A model generated the notes under the pieces. That model made no database searches, was not told the DNA's origin, and saw only the letters and a list, made by a program, of their open reading frames with translations. A stretch of DNA of 64,000 nucleotides from Microcebus murinus (Eukaryota; Chordata; Mammalia; Primates; Cheirogaleidae), in assembly GCF_040939455.1 (NCBI RefSeq), contig NC_134117.1, forward strand, positions 61,526,501-61,590,500, in the 5' to 3' direction. The position numbers were made by a program, and so were the translations under genes. Below, piece by piece: positions 46,870-60,998 of the stretch (the stretch's first letter is position 1; every line of letters begins with the position of its first letter).

Positions 46870-48780
46870 TGAGGAAGGACAGTCAGGGTTAGGCTTCCCG
46901 GCCCTTCCACAGCCTCAGGGGAAATACTCTTTCCTCACATCTTCTCTTCAAGGAGGAGCCAAGCCATAGTCATTGCACATGGCCCTCTTGGAACTTTTCA
47001 AGGCAGGCTCAGGGGCCAGTTCTTCCACAGCTCAACTCAGCCAGAATCTGTCCTTTCGCCTCACCCAGCAAGCTAGACTGATTTTTAAGTAACCCCATCA
47101 TTCCACAGAAACTGCCAGGGCAATTCCACACTGCAAGTGTAGGCTGACTTCAAAGAAACAGGATGACATAACCATGGCCAAAGCAAGAACCGGTTCTATT
47201 GTTCTCTGACATTAAAATTTCTGAAGACTACATCTAAAAGCCTGAAGAGCTCCCTTCTGCCTTCTGGATTCTTCCGTTTTGTGGCTTATTCTTACCACTG
47301 GTGTGAGGAAACACTCTCAGATTCCACATGTGAGCACATGCCTTTAGCTTTGTCGAAGGATAATTGACATATCATAAACTGCACATACTAAATGTACAAT
47401 TTGATGAATTTTGACCAATGTATATACACCTGTGAAACTGTCACCACAATTAAAAGAATGAACATTTCCATTATTCCCAAGAGATGGACCTTCCTCTGTG
47501 TAATCCCTCCTTTCCTGCCCTACCCCAGGCCACCAGGGCTCTGCTTTCTGTCAATGTAGACCTGTCCCTTGTATTTTACCAAACCACCAAATTGTTTTCC
47601 AAAGCAGTGTTCCCATTCATTCTAATAGATGTGTACTGGAGTCTCAAATATTCCCATTTTCTTAGGACTTTTTCAATGTCTCACAGCAATGATAAGGGAA
47701 CGCTAGGGCGGAACGCACAAACCTCAGGTTACTCAGATTTACAATTCTTGGAAACAGTTTTGGGGTCGCATTCCAGTTTAGATTCTTGTTTCCTGACCAG
47801 CAAACGTGTGGTGATACTAGTCCATCCCCAAGGAAACCAAGATACAGAGGGAGATGGCTGATGTCCACCATAAAGTGACAGAAATGAAGATGTATCTTCC
47901 GACTGCCTTTCTTTATTAAGAGAAAAAGGACTTTATTGCAAGCTGAAAGGAAGTGAAAATAGACTGCAAGGTGCAGAGTGGGCCATTGTCTGCATGGTCT
48001 CTGGTCTTCTGACTGTCTTTAAACTCCCTAATTTCTGCCAGCTGGTAAGGAGCTAATCTGCTAAAGTAATCTGTCCTAATTAGGCAAGGAGTGTAATGAG
48101 TTACCCATCAGGCAATGAAGGGGTTTCAAGCACCAGATAAGGCACCTTAGATAAGGAGCTAGTTTTGGCCACTGTAAACTTAAGCCATCTTTCAGTTCTC
48201 CCTGGTGGGTGGGTGGCAGTCTCTACCTGTAACTGCAGAATCGTAGCCATGCCTCATTCTTTATCCATATTGCTGTCTGATTTAAATGGCCCTTCCAGAC
48301 CTAGAGGCTAGTTTTGGAAAATCTTGGCTGCTGATGTCCATCTTCAGCTGCCCTTCCTGTTTTGTGTATCTCCCCCACCCCTGGCAAATTCGCAACAGCT
48401 GCCTCTTGTGTTCCTGGGCTTCATGCCATCTATGAGACACCTATAGTGAGACCCAACCCTTTGACTAGCTGACTCACTGGGTGGAGATGGTTTGGAGAAC
48501 CAAGAATGATTTTCGAAGTGGTTGTGACAGAAAATGTTGAAAAGAAAAGCTCTGGTTGACCAGCCTGGTCTTATTCCCTTGACCAAAGTTGAGTAATTTG
48601 TTGAGTCATCCTGGGGTTTGTTTAACTTTTTACAAAAACTTTTTAAAAAGTCTACTTTTTGAATAGATGATGTGTGCACCATTCTGAAAGGACTAAAGGT
48701 ACATTGAAAAGTAAGTCTCATTGTGCCCCAGCTCTCCTCCTAGGAGGCAGCACTGTTTGCTACCTCAAGTATCTTTTCTG
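46870..48780. other. No gene; L1M-like 3' relic at about 47345-47480
   Basis: The text 'aattgacatatcataaactg ... aaatgtacaatttgatgaat' is typical of old L1 3' UTRs. The rest, including the CT-rich stretch after 47900 with an antisense polyadenylation-like 'ggactttattgc', is unassigned. Confidence 0.45.
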
Positions 48781-48784
48781 GGAT

Positions 48785-49345
48785 ATTCTATACATATACA
48801 TCAGATCCCACAAGTTGAAGGCTCAGTCCCACAAGACTGAACACCCTCCCCCCCCAATCAGTTCCAAGTCTGATCAGAACTTCTGACGACTGGGTTCCAG
48901 TTGGGGTTCCACAACCCCTCTTTGTGTTCAACTAATTTTCTAGAGCAGCTCACAGAATTCAGGTAAACGTGTTTACCAGTTTATTACGAAGAATATTACA
49001 AAGAATACAGATGATGCACGTGGAGCGCTTTGGAGGAAGGGATGCAGAGCTTCCATGCCCTCTCTGAGAGCGCAACCCTTGAGCAACCTTCACGTGTTCA
49101 GCTCTCTGGAAGCTCTCTGCACCCTGTCCTTTGGGGTTTTGTGGAGGCGTCATTACATAACGTGTGACGATTGATTAAAGCACTGGTGATCAACTTAACC
49201 TTCAGCCCCTCTCCCCTCTCTGTCGGTTGGGGGTGCTGAAAATCTCAACCCTCTAATCCATGGTGGACTTTCTGGTGATCAACCCTGTCCTGAAGCTACC
49301 TAGCCATCAGTCAACTCATTAGGATACAAAAAGGTGTCACTTAGG
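48785..49345 (-). mobile_element. LTR-type relic, antisense
   Basis: Matches a familiar mammalian LTR text: 'tctagagcagctcacagaat', 'ccagtttattacgaagaata', 'cctttggggttttgtggagg' and 'cagcccctctcccctctctg'. The polyadenylation signal reads on the minus strand. Family name uncertain. Confidence 0.5.
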
Positions 49346-49384
49346 ACATTAAGGATTTTAGGAATTGTATGCCAGGTGTTGTAG

Positions 49385-49503
49385 AGGGGTGTGGGGGTCT
49401 CTATGTGTTGCCCAGGTGGATCTGAAACTCCTGGCCTAAACAATCCTTCTGTCTTGGCCTCTCAAAGTGCTGGGATTACAGGTGTGAGCCACTGTACCTG
49501 GCC
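49385..49503 (-). repeat. Alu fragment, antisense
   Basis: Reads 'tgtgttgcccaggtggatct ... gggattacaggtgtgagcca', ending in 'ctggcc'; one arm only. Confidence 0.75.
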
Positions 49504-49627
49504 GTCTGCTTTTAAATGTTTGAAATTTTTTACCATGAGGTCAATAAACAATTGCAAAATAAAATAGTAAAAACACTTAAAAGATTACTGGAAAGATTTA
49601 ATAGTCACACGTTGATATTCAGAAACT

Positions 49628-49927
49628 GGCTGGGCATGGTGGCTCACACCTGTAATCCTAGCAATCTCGGAGGCTGAGGCAGGAGGACTGCTTGAGGTCA
49701 GGAGTTCCAGACCAGACTGAGTAAGAGTGAGACCCCCTTTCTACTAAAAATAGAAAGAAATTAGCTGGCTGTGGTGGTGCATGCCTGTAGTCCCAGCTAC
49801 TCAGGAGGCTGAGGCAGGAGGATCACTTGAACCCAGAAGTTTGAGGTTGCTGTGAGCTAGGTTCCCCCATGGCACTCTAGCCTGGGCAACAGAGTGAGAC
49901 TCTGTCTCAAAAAAAAAAAAAAAAAAG
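49628..49927 (+). repeat. Strepsirrhine-type Alu dimer
   Basis: A full dimer from 'ggctgggcatggtggctcac' through 'gctgtgagctaggttccccc' to a pure A tail of about 18 nt. It is relatively well conserved. Confidence 0.9.
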
Positions 49928-51139
49928 TTACTAAGAAGGGTGATAATGACATGCCTATATAGGTTATTTTTCAAGTACAGTACATCATGACATGGAATCA
50001 TGGTCATAGTTTTACAGCAGCCTTGTTAATCATTTTTACAACGTCTTTGTTTCTAGAGGTACAACTAGGGTATATATATAAGTTAAAAGGATATAATGTC
50101 TGGGATTTGCCTCAGAATAATCCAGTGGAGTGGTGAGGAGTGAGAATATTAAAGAAACAGGATTGTCCATGACTTGGTAGTTGTTGCAGCTGGGTGATGG
50201 ATCCATGGGTTTATCTTTACTTTTGAATAAGCTTGAAGGTTGCCATAATCAAAAGTTAAATAAAATGCCAGGGCTTAATCTGGGTATGTGTGACTCTAGA
50301 ATGTTAACTTTTAACCGTTATACCATTGTTTCTCATAATATGGTTTCACCATACAAGGGGATTTCTGTGGCACCTAGAAAGCATTTTTTATTTTAATAGT
50401 TATGTATTCATTTTAGTATTACCATCTATTTGTGGCAAGAACCCTATGGTAAGTTTTCCATTTATGCAAGTGGTATGAAACAAATTTAAGTAAAATATTA
50501 ATCCGCTTAAGAAAAATATTAAATAATAGTACCAGTAAATTGAGGTATGACAAAAATTGTGTGGTATGACAAGGAATTTGGAACTTTTGCTATACCAACT
50601 CCATTAGCTCAAATGGAGTTCAAATGGTAAAGTGAAGAAGTATTTTATAAGGTTCTACCACCAGTATTCCTGTTTTAGTACCCGACAGACTCTTTGGAAA
50701 GAAGGAATATTTTGCATAAAACCTTGTGTTGTGTGTCTATCTGTATATCTTCAAAATCCTTAACCCTTATAGGAAATTACAGAGGACATGTTTTATTGCT
50801 ACAGAATGTGGTACCCAGGCTATCCTCCTATAGGCTACCCACCTTTCCCTGGATATCCTGTAAGTATTGCCGCTTATAATATTAAAATAACTCATGTCCT
50901 CGAAACAGGTGGTGTATAGGAGTAGCCCGCTACTGCTCTTACAGATATGCTAGATCAGAGGTACTGTGTAGAATAAGTGAGTGAAGGCAGGGGTTATGGG
51001 GGAACTCAGAAGCACTCGCCTCATCCACACCCAGCTGTAGCTTGATTCGGCCGTGCAGGGAGGCCATCACAGTGTTGCTAGATACTCTAATTCTTCAGGT
51101 AAAGCCAGGAACCTGGATTTTATGCGAAATTGCCCCAAT

Positions 51140-51195
51140 TTTGTTTTCTTTTGGTGGAGGTGCTGGGGATTGAACCGGGAGCCTCATGCACAAAA
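51140..51195. repeat. Possible tRNA-derived SINE relic
   Basis: The text 'ggtgctggggattgaaccgg' resembles a tRNA B-box/T-arm region. It is too short to classify. Confidence 0.2.
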
Positions 51196-51970
51196 TTTTT
51201 TAAAATGTGGAAGTTTTTAAAAACATTAAGTGCTATATGAGCCAATAAGACATTTATGTAAGCTAAGCACATGCCATGAATCACTGGTTTTTAGCCTTCG
51301 TGTTGGAAGGTTATTAAAATAATTAAAAAGGGCTTGACTTAGAAACAAACTAGAGTGGATCAGAGGGCCCTGGATTTTGTGGTTCTGAGATTTTTAGTAT
51401 TTGGAGTACATTTTATAAATGTGCTACAGACTTCTACCTTGTTGATAGCTGTACTACTGTGAGGACTCAACTGAGAGCTGAGGCATAGTAAGAATTAAGC
51501 ATTTCAGTTTCATACTCTTAAGTATGAAGTGCTGCTATCTAACGCTGGGAGAATAGAAAGAGGCCTATATAGGTTAATGATAATATGTGTATACTCATGC
51601 AAAGTGAATAGATAGCTGTTGTGAATTTATCATAGGAGAGATGAGTGCTATGAATATGTTCCCAAGTCCCTGTGTACTAAACTGAACTCTGGCAACCATT
51701 TCAGTCAGTGTAGGTGCTGAAACAGACAACCCCCAAACCTCAGTGGCTCATCACAATAAAAACATGTTTCTTGCTTGCTTTAGTCTCCTAGAAGTTAGTG
51801 GTGTGGTAGGAGTTGGGTGGGAGGGGGCTTTGTTTCATGTAGTAGTTCAGGTTCCCAGACTCCTCCTATGTTTGATTTTTATAATACCATCCTTTGGTGC
51901 CTTAGAGTCTTCCACTGCATGCTCTACTTATAGCTGACAGATGAAGGAAGAGAGTGAGCATAGAGGATTT

Positions 51971-52131
51971 CTTTTTGAGACAGAGTCTCACTTTGTTGCC
52001 CAGGCTAGAGTGAGTGCCATGGAGTCAGCCTAGTTCAGAGGAACCTCAAACTCCTGGGCTAAAGTGATCCTCCTGCCTCAGCCTCCCGAGTAGCTGGAAC
52101 TACAGGCATGTGCCACCATGCCTGGCTAATG

Positions 52132-52187
<56 letters not shown>

Positions 52188-52335
52188 TAGTTGGCCAATT
52201 AATTTCTTTCTATTTCTAGTAGAGATGGAGTCTTGCTCTTGGTCAGGCTGGTTTTGAACTCCTGACCTCGAGCAGTCCGCCCGTCTCGGCTTCCCAGAGT
52301 GCTAGGATTACAGGAGTGAGCCACCACGCCCGGCC
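51971..52335 (-). repeat. Lemur-type Alu dimer, antisense, with (TA)n in the linker
   Basis: Flanked by a perfect 15-bp direct repeat gagcatagaggattt (51956-51970 and 52336-52350). The linker carries the 'ttggccaattaatttctttc' motif typical of lemur Alus. It also has a (TA)n expansion at about 52133-52180. Confidence 0.95.
52133..52182. repeat. (TA)n microsatellite in Alu linker
   Basis: About 23 TA units replace the short 'tatatata' stretch found in the linker of neighbouring lemur Alus. Confidence 0.95.
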
Positions 52336-52658
52336 GAGCATAGAGGATTTGGTCAGAGGTTTTTAGGGGCTAGGCTGGAAGTGGTGTACATCACTTCTGT
52401 GTATGTTTATTCACTGGTATTCAATCATGGTCCTACCCAACTATAAGGGGGTCAGGGAAATGTAGCGTCTCTAGCTTTATGGCCTGGAAAGAAAGAGTTT
52501 AGTGAGCAGGTAACAATCTCTGCTACTCTTAGACATTTTGTGTTCTGAACCGTGAAGTCCAAAATGTCACACTCTGTTTGTGACTAAGGTCATTTTTTTT
52601 TTTAAAACATTATGCAGCAAATCCAGGTATGTTGTAAGAAAGCTATGAATTCCTCTTT

Positions 52659-52938
52659 TTTTTGAGACAGTATCTCGCTCTGTTGCCCGGGCTAGAATAC
52701 TGTGGTGTCAGCCTAGTTCACAGCAACTCCTGGGCTCACATGATCCTTCTGCCTCAGCCTCCCGAGTAGCTGGGCCAGAGGCTCACACCACCACATGTGG
52801 CTAATTTTTTTCTGTTTTCAGTAGAGACAGGGTCTTGGTCTTGCTCAAGCTGGCTTTGAACTCCTCACCTCAAGCAATCCTCCCGCCTCAGTCTCCCAGA
52901 GTGCTAGGATTGCAGGCGTGAGCTACCACACCGGCCGC
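52659..52938 (-). repeat. Alu dimer, antisense, with target-site duplication
   Basis: Flanked by a 13-bp repeat tgaattcctcttt (52646-52658 and 52939-52951). Reads 'gagacagtatctcgctctgt' to 'ccacaccggccgc'. Confidence 0.92.
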
Positions 52939-53814
52939 TGAATTCCTCTTTAGGGTAGAGAGAGGAGGATCTTTCTCATGTTTCCAGATGCCTGGAAAAT
53001 GAAGGAACTGATGAGGTTTGTTAGTTGTTCCTGCCGCCTTGAGGTTTGTAAAGAACCTGGTTCCAACTGCCAAATAGAGAAAAAAAGAAAAAACAAAAAA
53101 CCTCTTTGCCTGACCCAAGTAGAATTAAATTTAGCCTTATTCTGGCAAACAAGTGTCCTGAGAAAGTAGTATACCTATGAACCAGAATAAGACCCCAAGA
53201 TTTCTCATAGGACTTTAAAAAAGTTAAAGAACAAGCTATTCCTTAATAGTAATCTCTGTTCTTTATTTGTAGATGGGTCATATTTCTTTATGATCACATT
53301 CATTTAAAATTATTCTCATTTTCAGCCTGCAGGTCAGGAATCATCTTGTCCCCCTCCAGGTCAGTGTCCTTATCCTAGTGGCTTTCCTCCAGTGGCAGGA
53401 GGTGCTTACCCACAAGCGCCCAGTAGTGGCTACCCAGGAGCTGGAGGCTTCCCTGCACCTGGAGGTTCTCCATCCCCTGGAGGCTGTCCTGGTGCCCCAC
53501 AGCCAGGGGGAGCTGCATCCTATCCCGGAGGTGAGTTCTGGCTGTGGCACTAGTAATGATTCGGGACTGTTGTAACACTTTCCTTCTGTCCTGTTCATTC
53601 TTGCTTGTTTTGTCTGAGGTCAGAGTCGCTCTTAACTACCCTTAGACAGTAAGGGACCTAGCTGGCACAATAGAGGGATAAAGTTCTCAGGGGGCATGAA
53701 AGCTGGGAGCAGTTTGCGAAATTCCGTTGTGAAGGGAAATGCAATAAACTTAATGGTAATAAAGGACCAATATATAATCCTTTGGTTATTTGTAACCTTT
53801 TTTTGTTTGTTTTT

Positions 53815-54163
<349 letters not shown>

Positions 54164-55063
54164 GTTTGTTTGTTTTTTAAATGGAGAAGTGGTTGCTTCA
54201 TATGGTTATTTGTAATCTTAAGACCTGATTAAGACACTCGAATTAACATGACTCTGGCCTTTAGGACAGCTTTATCCAAAGGTTAAAGAAACAGACTTCA
54301 TGCTTTTGTATTGTAAATTAATAGGAAGATGAATAAAGTAAAATTTAAAAATTTTTTTCTTTTACTGGGGAAGGGATTGGTGAGAAGTTGAAGTTCTCAG
54401 TTTACACAAAAAGGGACTGCTGGTACAGCTTTAATCGCATATTTTTTCCATTGTTAACAGTAGAAATTTTTCTAAAGTTATCTCTTTAATCATGGAACTG
54501 TCACTGTAGTCGATCAAACTGTTCTTTTCTCTAGTTCCTCCCGGCCAAGGATTTGGAGTCCCATCAGGGGGAGCAGGCTTTTCTGGCTACCCACAGCCAC
54601 CTTCGCAGTCTCACGGCGTGGGCCAGCACAGGTCCCGCTACCTGGTAGGTACCAGCTGATCACAAAAAACGACATCATGCTATTTTGAGTTTTCAGTTGC
54701 CATCGAGAGAACTTAGTTTATCTTTGGGATGGTCTTCAGTAAATGTGTATGTATTTCTACAAGTAATTTTAAATATATGTTTTCATGAAATATATTAATT
54801 TGATGGAAAAGCTTAATCAGGAAAATGAAGTAAGGACCCCTTTTACTATTAAAAAATCTGTCCCAAGGCCAAAAAGAAAAACCTTCAGGAACTTTCACTT
54901 CTCTGCTGAATCCTGTACCACAGATGAAATGACCGCCAGAATTATATCCTGATAACCATTCCAGATGGAATCAGAATTTAATCTGGTTCAAGTGTGCGTG
55001 TGGGGGGAATAAGTATTGTTTGTTAGGATCTTACGTAGAACATGGAATATTAAAACTGTTCTT

Positions 55064-55417
<354 letters not shown>

Positions 55418-55594
55418 TTAATATACAGTGTGAATGTTCTTATGTTTCCATATTTATAATGCTGTTTTCAAAAATTCAATTATGTAATGCCTATTTGTTA
55501 TACATTTTTTTTTAAACACATAGGTGGCTTTCCTGGAGGACAGTATCCTGGAGGACAAGCTCCTTTCCCTGGTCAGGTATGTTCACTCCTACTT

Positions 55595-55895
55595 TTTTTG
55601 TTTTTTGTTTTTGTTTTTGAGATAGGGTTTCACTCTGTCACCCAGGCTGGAATACAGAGGTGCAATCACAATTCACTGTGAGCTTGAACTCCTGAGCTGA
55701 AGTGATCTCTTACCTAAGCCTTCCCAGTAGCAGTACAGGCACATGCTATCACGCCTGGCTAATTTTTAAATTTATTTGTAGACAGGGGGTCTCTTTATGT
55801 TGCCCAGGCTGATCCCTAACTCCTGGCCTCCAGCAATCCTCCTGCCTCAGCATCCCAAAGTTTTGGGATTACAGGCATGAACCACCATGCTTGGC
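55595..55895 (-). repeat. Alu dimer, antisense
   Basis: T-rich head, 'gagatagggtttcactctgt', end 'gaaccaccatgcttggc'. Begins about 20 nt after the donor of exon 55524-55576. Confidence 0.88.
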
Positions 55896-56071
55896 ATAAT
55901 CCTGCCATTTCAGTTCAGTCTATGTAAATGGATAATGCCCAAGAAGGGCACCACTCCTTTGCTGACATGAGAGGTTTCCATGAAGCAGAGGAAACAGTCT
56001 GTGACAATAACATAACACTTTAATCTTTGCTTCTGATAGAACTTGTGCCCCCTTTAGTCTATCTGCTTTAA

Positions 56072-56418
56072 CCACTTCGGTACGGCGCTCACCGCCGCGA
56101 AACCTTGCCCACAGCTGGCACTCATAGTCCGCACGGTAGTTGGTGCTGTGCATTCACGGCGAATCTGTTTTCCTCTTGTGTGATGAGGAAAGCTTTAAAG
56201 CACTGAAAGCTTGTTTCACTTTACAGTCAGCTTTACTTGTAATATAAATCAGAATCGGTAACATAAACATATATGCTTTCATTACATTATTTTTAGATGT
56301 TCACAATTTTATTTTGATAAATAAAAAATTAGAAAAGTCATCTCACGGCTGTCGGCTAAAGTCGCTGTGCGTGTTCATCTGTGGCTGTTGACTATAGTCG
56401 ACGCTCGTACCAAAGTGG
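56072..56418. mobile_element. piggyBac-type MITE flanked by TTAA
   Basis: 347 bp with terminal inverted repeats CCACTTCGGTACG (left) and, inverted, CCACTTTGGTACG (right), which differ at one position. Each end is flanked by TTAA (56068-56071 and 56419-56422), the invariant piggyBac target. There is no ORF; the subterminal CG-rich parts surround an AT-rich centre. Lies in the ANXA7-like intron before the cassette exon. Confidence 0.88.
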
Positions 56419-57284
56419 TTAAATACTGTCCTGATGATTTTGATAAGACAAGCATAGGTCCTTCTCACAGGTGATGATGCTCATAGTTTATCCTAGAGAT
56501 TCACATTGGCTCTTGGCATCGGTTTTGGTTGTATTAGCTCTTCCTTGCCCTTACTAGCAGTTATAACTATGAACTGGGGCAATTTGTTGATTGGATTTCT
56601 GGCAGTGGTTTATGAAGGGTGGTTTTTGTTTTCCACTTTTACCTTTATACTTTCCACTCTTCTTTCAGATCAATACAGAGTCCTTTCCTTCCTATCCTGT
56701 TTTCTCTCCTGTTTCTTTGGATTATAGCAGTGAAGTGAGTAAGGTTTTCTAATGTTCACGAATCACTAAGTACCCTATATGTGCTTTCAGTTGTTTCTCA
56801 TTTCTCATATATTTATCTCTCACTATTCCTTTAGGACTCCGATGTATCTGTTTTATCTTTATGTCCCTGTAGTAATTGGTAGGTCTTTAAACATGGTAAC
56901 CAGTAGGTCTTGATTTCTTAGTAGCCCTACTGGGAAACATTTCTGATTTCATATATCAAATCTTTACCCTATCTCTGTATAGCTCCTTAACTTAATACTG
57001 TTTTATTCTTAAATTGCCTTGTTAACTTTTTAAATCTTGAAAATTTTAAATCTTGAAAGTTTTAAATCTTTAAAACTTGAATAGGAATTCAAGTTACTAG
57101 GAACATAAGCAGTATAACTCTATGGTTATATTTGTCTTGATTTTCTTACTGACTTCGATACTGTATATTTATAAAGATCTAGCATTTTCAAGCTTGTTTT
57201 AGCCTGGGGTAGGAGAAGGATTATAGTATTGGAAGAGAAACACCTTAGTGATTTTTGTTTGTTTGTTTTTGCTCACTTTCCTGA

Positions 57285-57385
57285 TTTTTGAGGAATTTGA
57301 GCTTTAGAGAGATTGAGAAACTTGTCTAGGACTACATAGCTACTGAAAGACAAGATTTGTAATTTTAATTTCAAAGGTTTCACCA
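57285..57385 (+). repeat. MIR-like SINE fragment
   Basis: Reads 'gaggaatttgagctttagag' and 'aacttgtctaggactacata', an altered MIR core. Confidence 0.5.
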
Positions 57386-57814
57386 TCTTTTCTCCTACAA
57401 GTTTGGTGTCTGGCTATCTGTTAGCAGGAGAAAAATCTGTCTGAAGGAGTATAGGTCTTTCCTATTTGTTCTAGAATGAGCCCTGGCAATACAATGCTTA
57501 TATCCTTGCCCTAAAACCCAAACACTGGCCTTCTTTCCTAAGAGCAATGTCTGGGGAAGTCTTTAAGTTTCTTTATTAGAAACTTATTGGAAGTCCTGAC
57601 TTGGATTTTATCCCTTTTGTTCTCAGCCTGCTGCGATGAGTCAGGGCACTCAAGGAACAATCAGAGCAGCTGCCAACTTCGATGCTATGCGAGATGCAGA
57701 AATTCTCCGTAAAGCAATGAAGGGTTTTGGTAAGGAAAGCAGATTTTTGTCTTTTATGTTAATAATAAGTTTAAGTGATTAATTCTAAAGTAAAAATGAA
57801 CTGTTAACAAACAT

Positions 57815-58300
57815 ACAAGGGGGGCTTCTCTGTTGCTTGCTCACAGAGAGCCAGTTACTGAGACAACAAGGATTGTCGAGGAAGAAAGGATTTATTACAG
57901 TGGACGTGTCCACTGGGAGGGGGAGGTATGAACTGTCTCAAATCTGTGTTCCCAGTCAACATGGTCAGGGTTTTCTGGAGGTAAAATGAATAATGCATGA
58001 GGGGAGCGAGCATCATTACATGTTTGGGGCGGAGTGGAGGGCACCCAAGTACAGTGATAAATCATACTACTACATAGATCCCATGATCCAAAAATGGTGG
58101 ATAAGTCCCTCCCAGGGTGGGGATTTTAGTAGTATAATGAGCTAGGTGTTAATATTGGTCATTCTTTCAGCCTGATGTGTAGGCAGGATGCAGGGAATAG
58201 GCTTCTCAGGGGGTCTTAGTATACAGTCTGTGGTGGCATCGCTTAGCTTGTCTTCTCCGGACAAACAAGTGGTGTAGGGCTTGACAAGGCCGGGAAAGAA
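57815..58300 (-). mobile_element. Probable ERV LTR, antisense
   Basis: On the minus strand an AATAAA (near 57888) is followed by 'ggctctctgtgagcaagcaa' and a C-rich end near 57820, the layout of an LTR R/U5 region. It sits between two ANXA7-like exons. The 5' border is uncertain. Confidence 0.45.
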
Positions 58301-58580
58301 ACACAAAAGGGAATTCATCAGTGCAGCAGAAAGTTACAAAGTCCTGATCAGCAAATCTTACTGGTCTGGGAACTTGAAGCCTAAAAACTACAAAAAAAAC
58401 TAAACAAAATGTTTTCTTGTTTATGGAGCTGGTTATAAAACCTTATATCATAAACCAAGTTTATGTGTCAGGCTTGGTGCACACACCTCAATTTAATCTA
58501 GGGCCTAGCACCTTGTAAGCCTTCTAAGAGATACCCTCAAGGAGCACCCAGCACAGATTTTGTCGATTCTTAAACCTGTC

Positions 58581-58885
<305 letters not shown>

Positions 58886-59106
58886 CATGTATGGTTCTTC
58901 CAGGGACAGACGAGCAAGCAATTGAGGATGTTGTGGCCAACCGTTCCAATGATCAGAGGCAAAAAATTAAAGCAGCTTTTAAGACCATGTATGGCAAGGT
59001 ATGTTTTTTTGTTGAGTGCACATCAATAGTGGCCAGTGAACTCTGCATTCATGTCAGATTGGAATGCTATCTTTTTATTAGTACCTGTGATATAGAGAGA
59101 TAACTA

Positions 59107-59340
<234 letters not shown>

Positions 59341-59411
59341 TGAATGATTCTTTGTTTCATGTATCTCTTGTCTTTGTATCTGCTACAGTGGTAGAACTGC
59401 AGGAAGGATTT

Positions 59412-59545
59412 GTTATTAGTCAGGCGTGGTGGCATGTGCCTATACTCCCAGCTATTTGGGAGGCTAAGGAGGAAGGATCGCCTGCACCCAGGAGTTCCAT
59501 ACCAGCCTGCGCAACATAGTAAGACCTCATCTCAAAAACGAGAAA
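59412..59545 (+). repeat. Alu right-arm-like monomer
   Basis: Reads 'gtcaggcgtggtggcatgtg ... ctgcgcaacatagtaagacc' with an A-rich end. It lies about 70 nt after the truncated Alu and could be a separate insertion or a rearranged part. Confidence 0.75.
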
Positions 59546-59684
59546 ATAATTATTATTGTTTATTGATAGAATGAATAAAAGTCATCTGCTTGAGTGTAAC
59601 AAACTTTAAATATGTATATTTCTTACATAATCAGATTTGAAATTCATGGTTTTGTAAAGCAATTCTATTTCAGTTTTCCATATA

Positions 59685-59841
59685 TTTTTTTAAAGACAGT
59701 GTCTTTTCTCTGTTGCTGAGGGTGGAGTGCACTGGTGTGATCACAGCTCACTGTAACCTTGATTTCCTGAACTCAAGCGATCCTACTGCCTGGGCCTCCC
59801 AAAGTGCTGTGATTACAGGCATGAGCCATTGTACCCAGCCC
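59685..59841 (-). repeat. Alu monomer, antisense
   Basis: Reads 'aaagacagtgtcttttctct ... gatcacagctcactgtaacc ... ttacaggcatgagccattgt'. One arm only; lies about 75 nt before exon 59918-60031. Confidence 0.82.
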
Positions 59842-60707
59842 CATATTTTCTAGAAAAAGATGTCAGTTACAAATTTTGGAGAGCACATGTACTAAGCTTG
59901 TGTTTGTAATTAAATAGGATTTAATCAAAGATCTCAAATCAGAGTTAAGTGGAAATATGGAAGAACTAATCCTTGCCCTGTTCATGCCTTCTCCATATTA
60001 TGATGCCTGGAGTTTACGGAACGCAATGCAGGTACTACATGTCATTTATTGTATTTTACTCTATTTTGTATGTAAAACCCCACAAATGATCACAGTTCTG
60101 AATTTACAGTGATAAAGCAATACATTATTTCACATCATCCGAATATATAGTTTTTCGATTCTAGAGAACAAAGAAGTACTGGTGAAACAGTAAGATTTAA
60201 TTACTTCTAGAAATTTTGATTATCTTTTGTATAATTCTCCCTTCTTTTCACATAGGGAGCAGGAACTCAGGAACATGTATTGATTGAGATTTTGTGCACA
60301 AGAACAAATCAGGACATACGAGAAATCGTCAGGTGTTATCAATCAGAATTTGGACGAGACCTTGAAAAGGACATTAGGTCAGATACATCAGGGCATTTTG
60401 AACGTCTACGTGTATCCATGTGCCAGGTGAGTGTAGCATGAATGTATGTGTGTTGGTGAAGGGCACTTTATTGCCAGTGAGCATTCTTTATTCCTTTTGA
60501 TATTTAGCAATCTTGAAATATTGCCATTTTTAAGAGGGGCAACACTGAATCCAGTGTACAGATGTCTTTGTAGTTACTACTAGGATTTATTTCTGCAAAT
60601 CTGGCTTTTGTAAGGAATCAGAAATTAACATCTTTAAGGTTGTATGGAATCAGAAACCAGCTTGAGGCTCTGTGGCTAGAATGAAACTGTTCATTCATTC
60701 ATTCATT

Positions 60708-60998
60708 TACTTTGGCTCATAGTCTCACTCTGTCAGCCAGGCTAGAGTGCAGTGGCATGGCCATGGTTCACTGCAGCCTTGAACTTCTGGGCTCCAGTGA
60801 TCTTTCCACCTCAGCCTCCATAGTAGCTAGCTCTACAGGCATGCACCACTACGCCACCCTAATTTGTTTTTATTTTTTGTGGAGAGGAGGTCTTGCTATG
60901 TTGCCTAGGTTGGTCTTGAACTCCTGGCCACAAGCAGTCTTCCCACCCCGACCTCCCAAAGTTCTGGGATTACAGGCGTGAGCCATTGCACCTGGCCT
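60708..60998 (-). repeat. Alu dimer, antisense
   Basis: Reads 'gtctcactctgtcagccagg' to 'gcgtgagccattgcacctgg'. Diverged, older copy. Confidence 0.85.
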
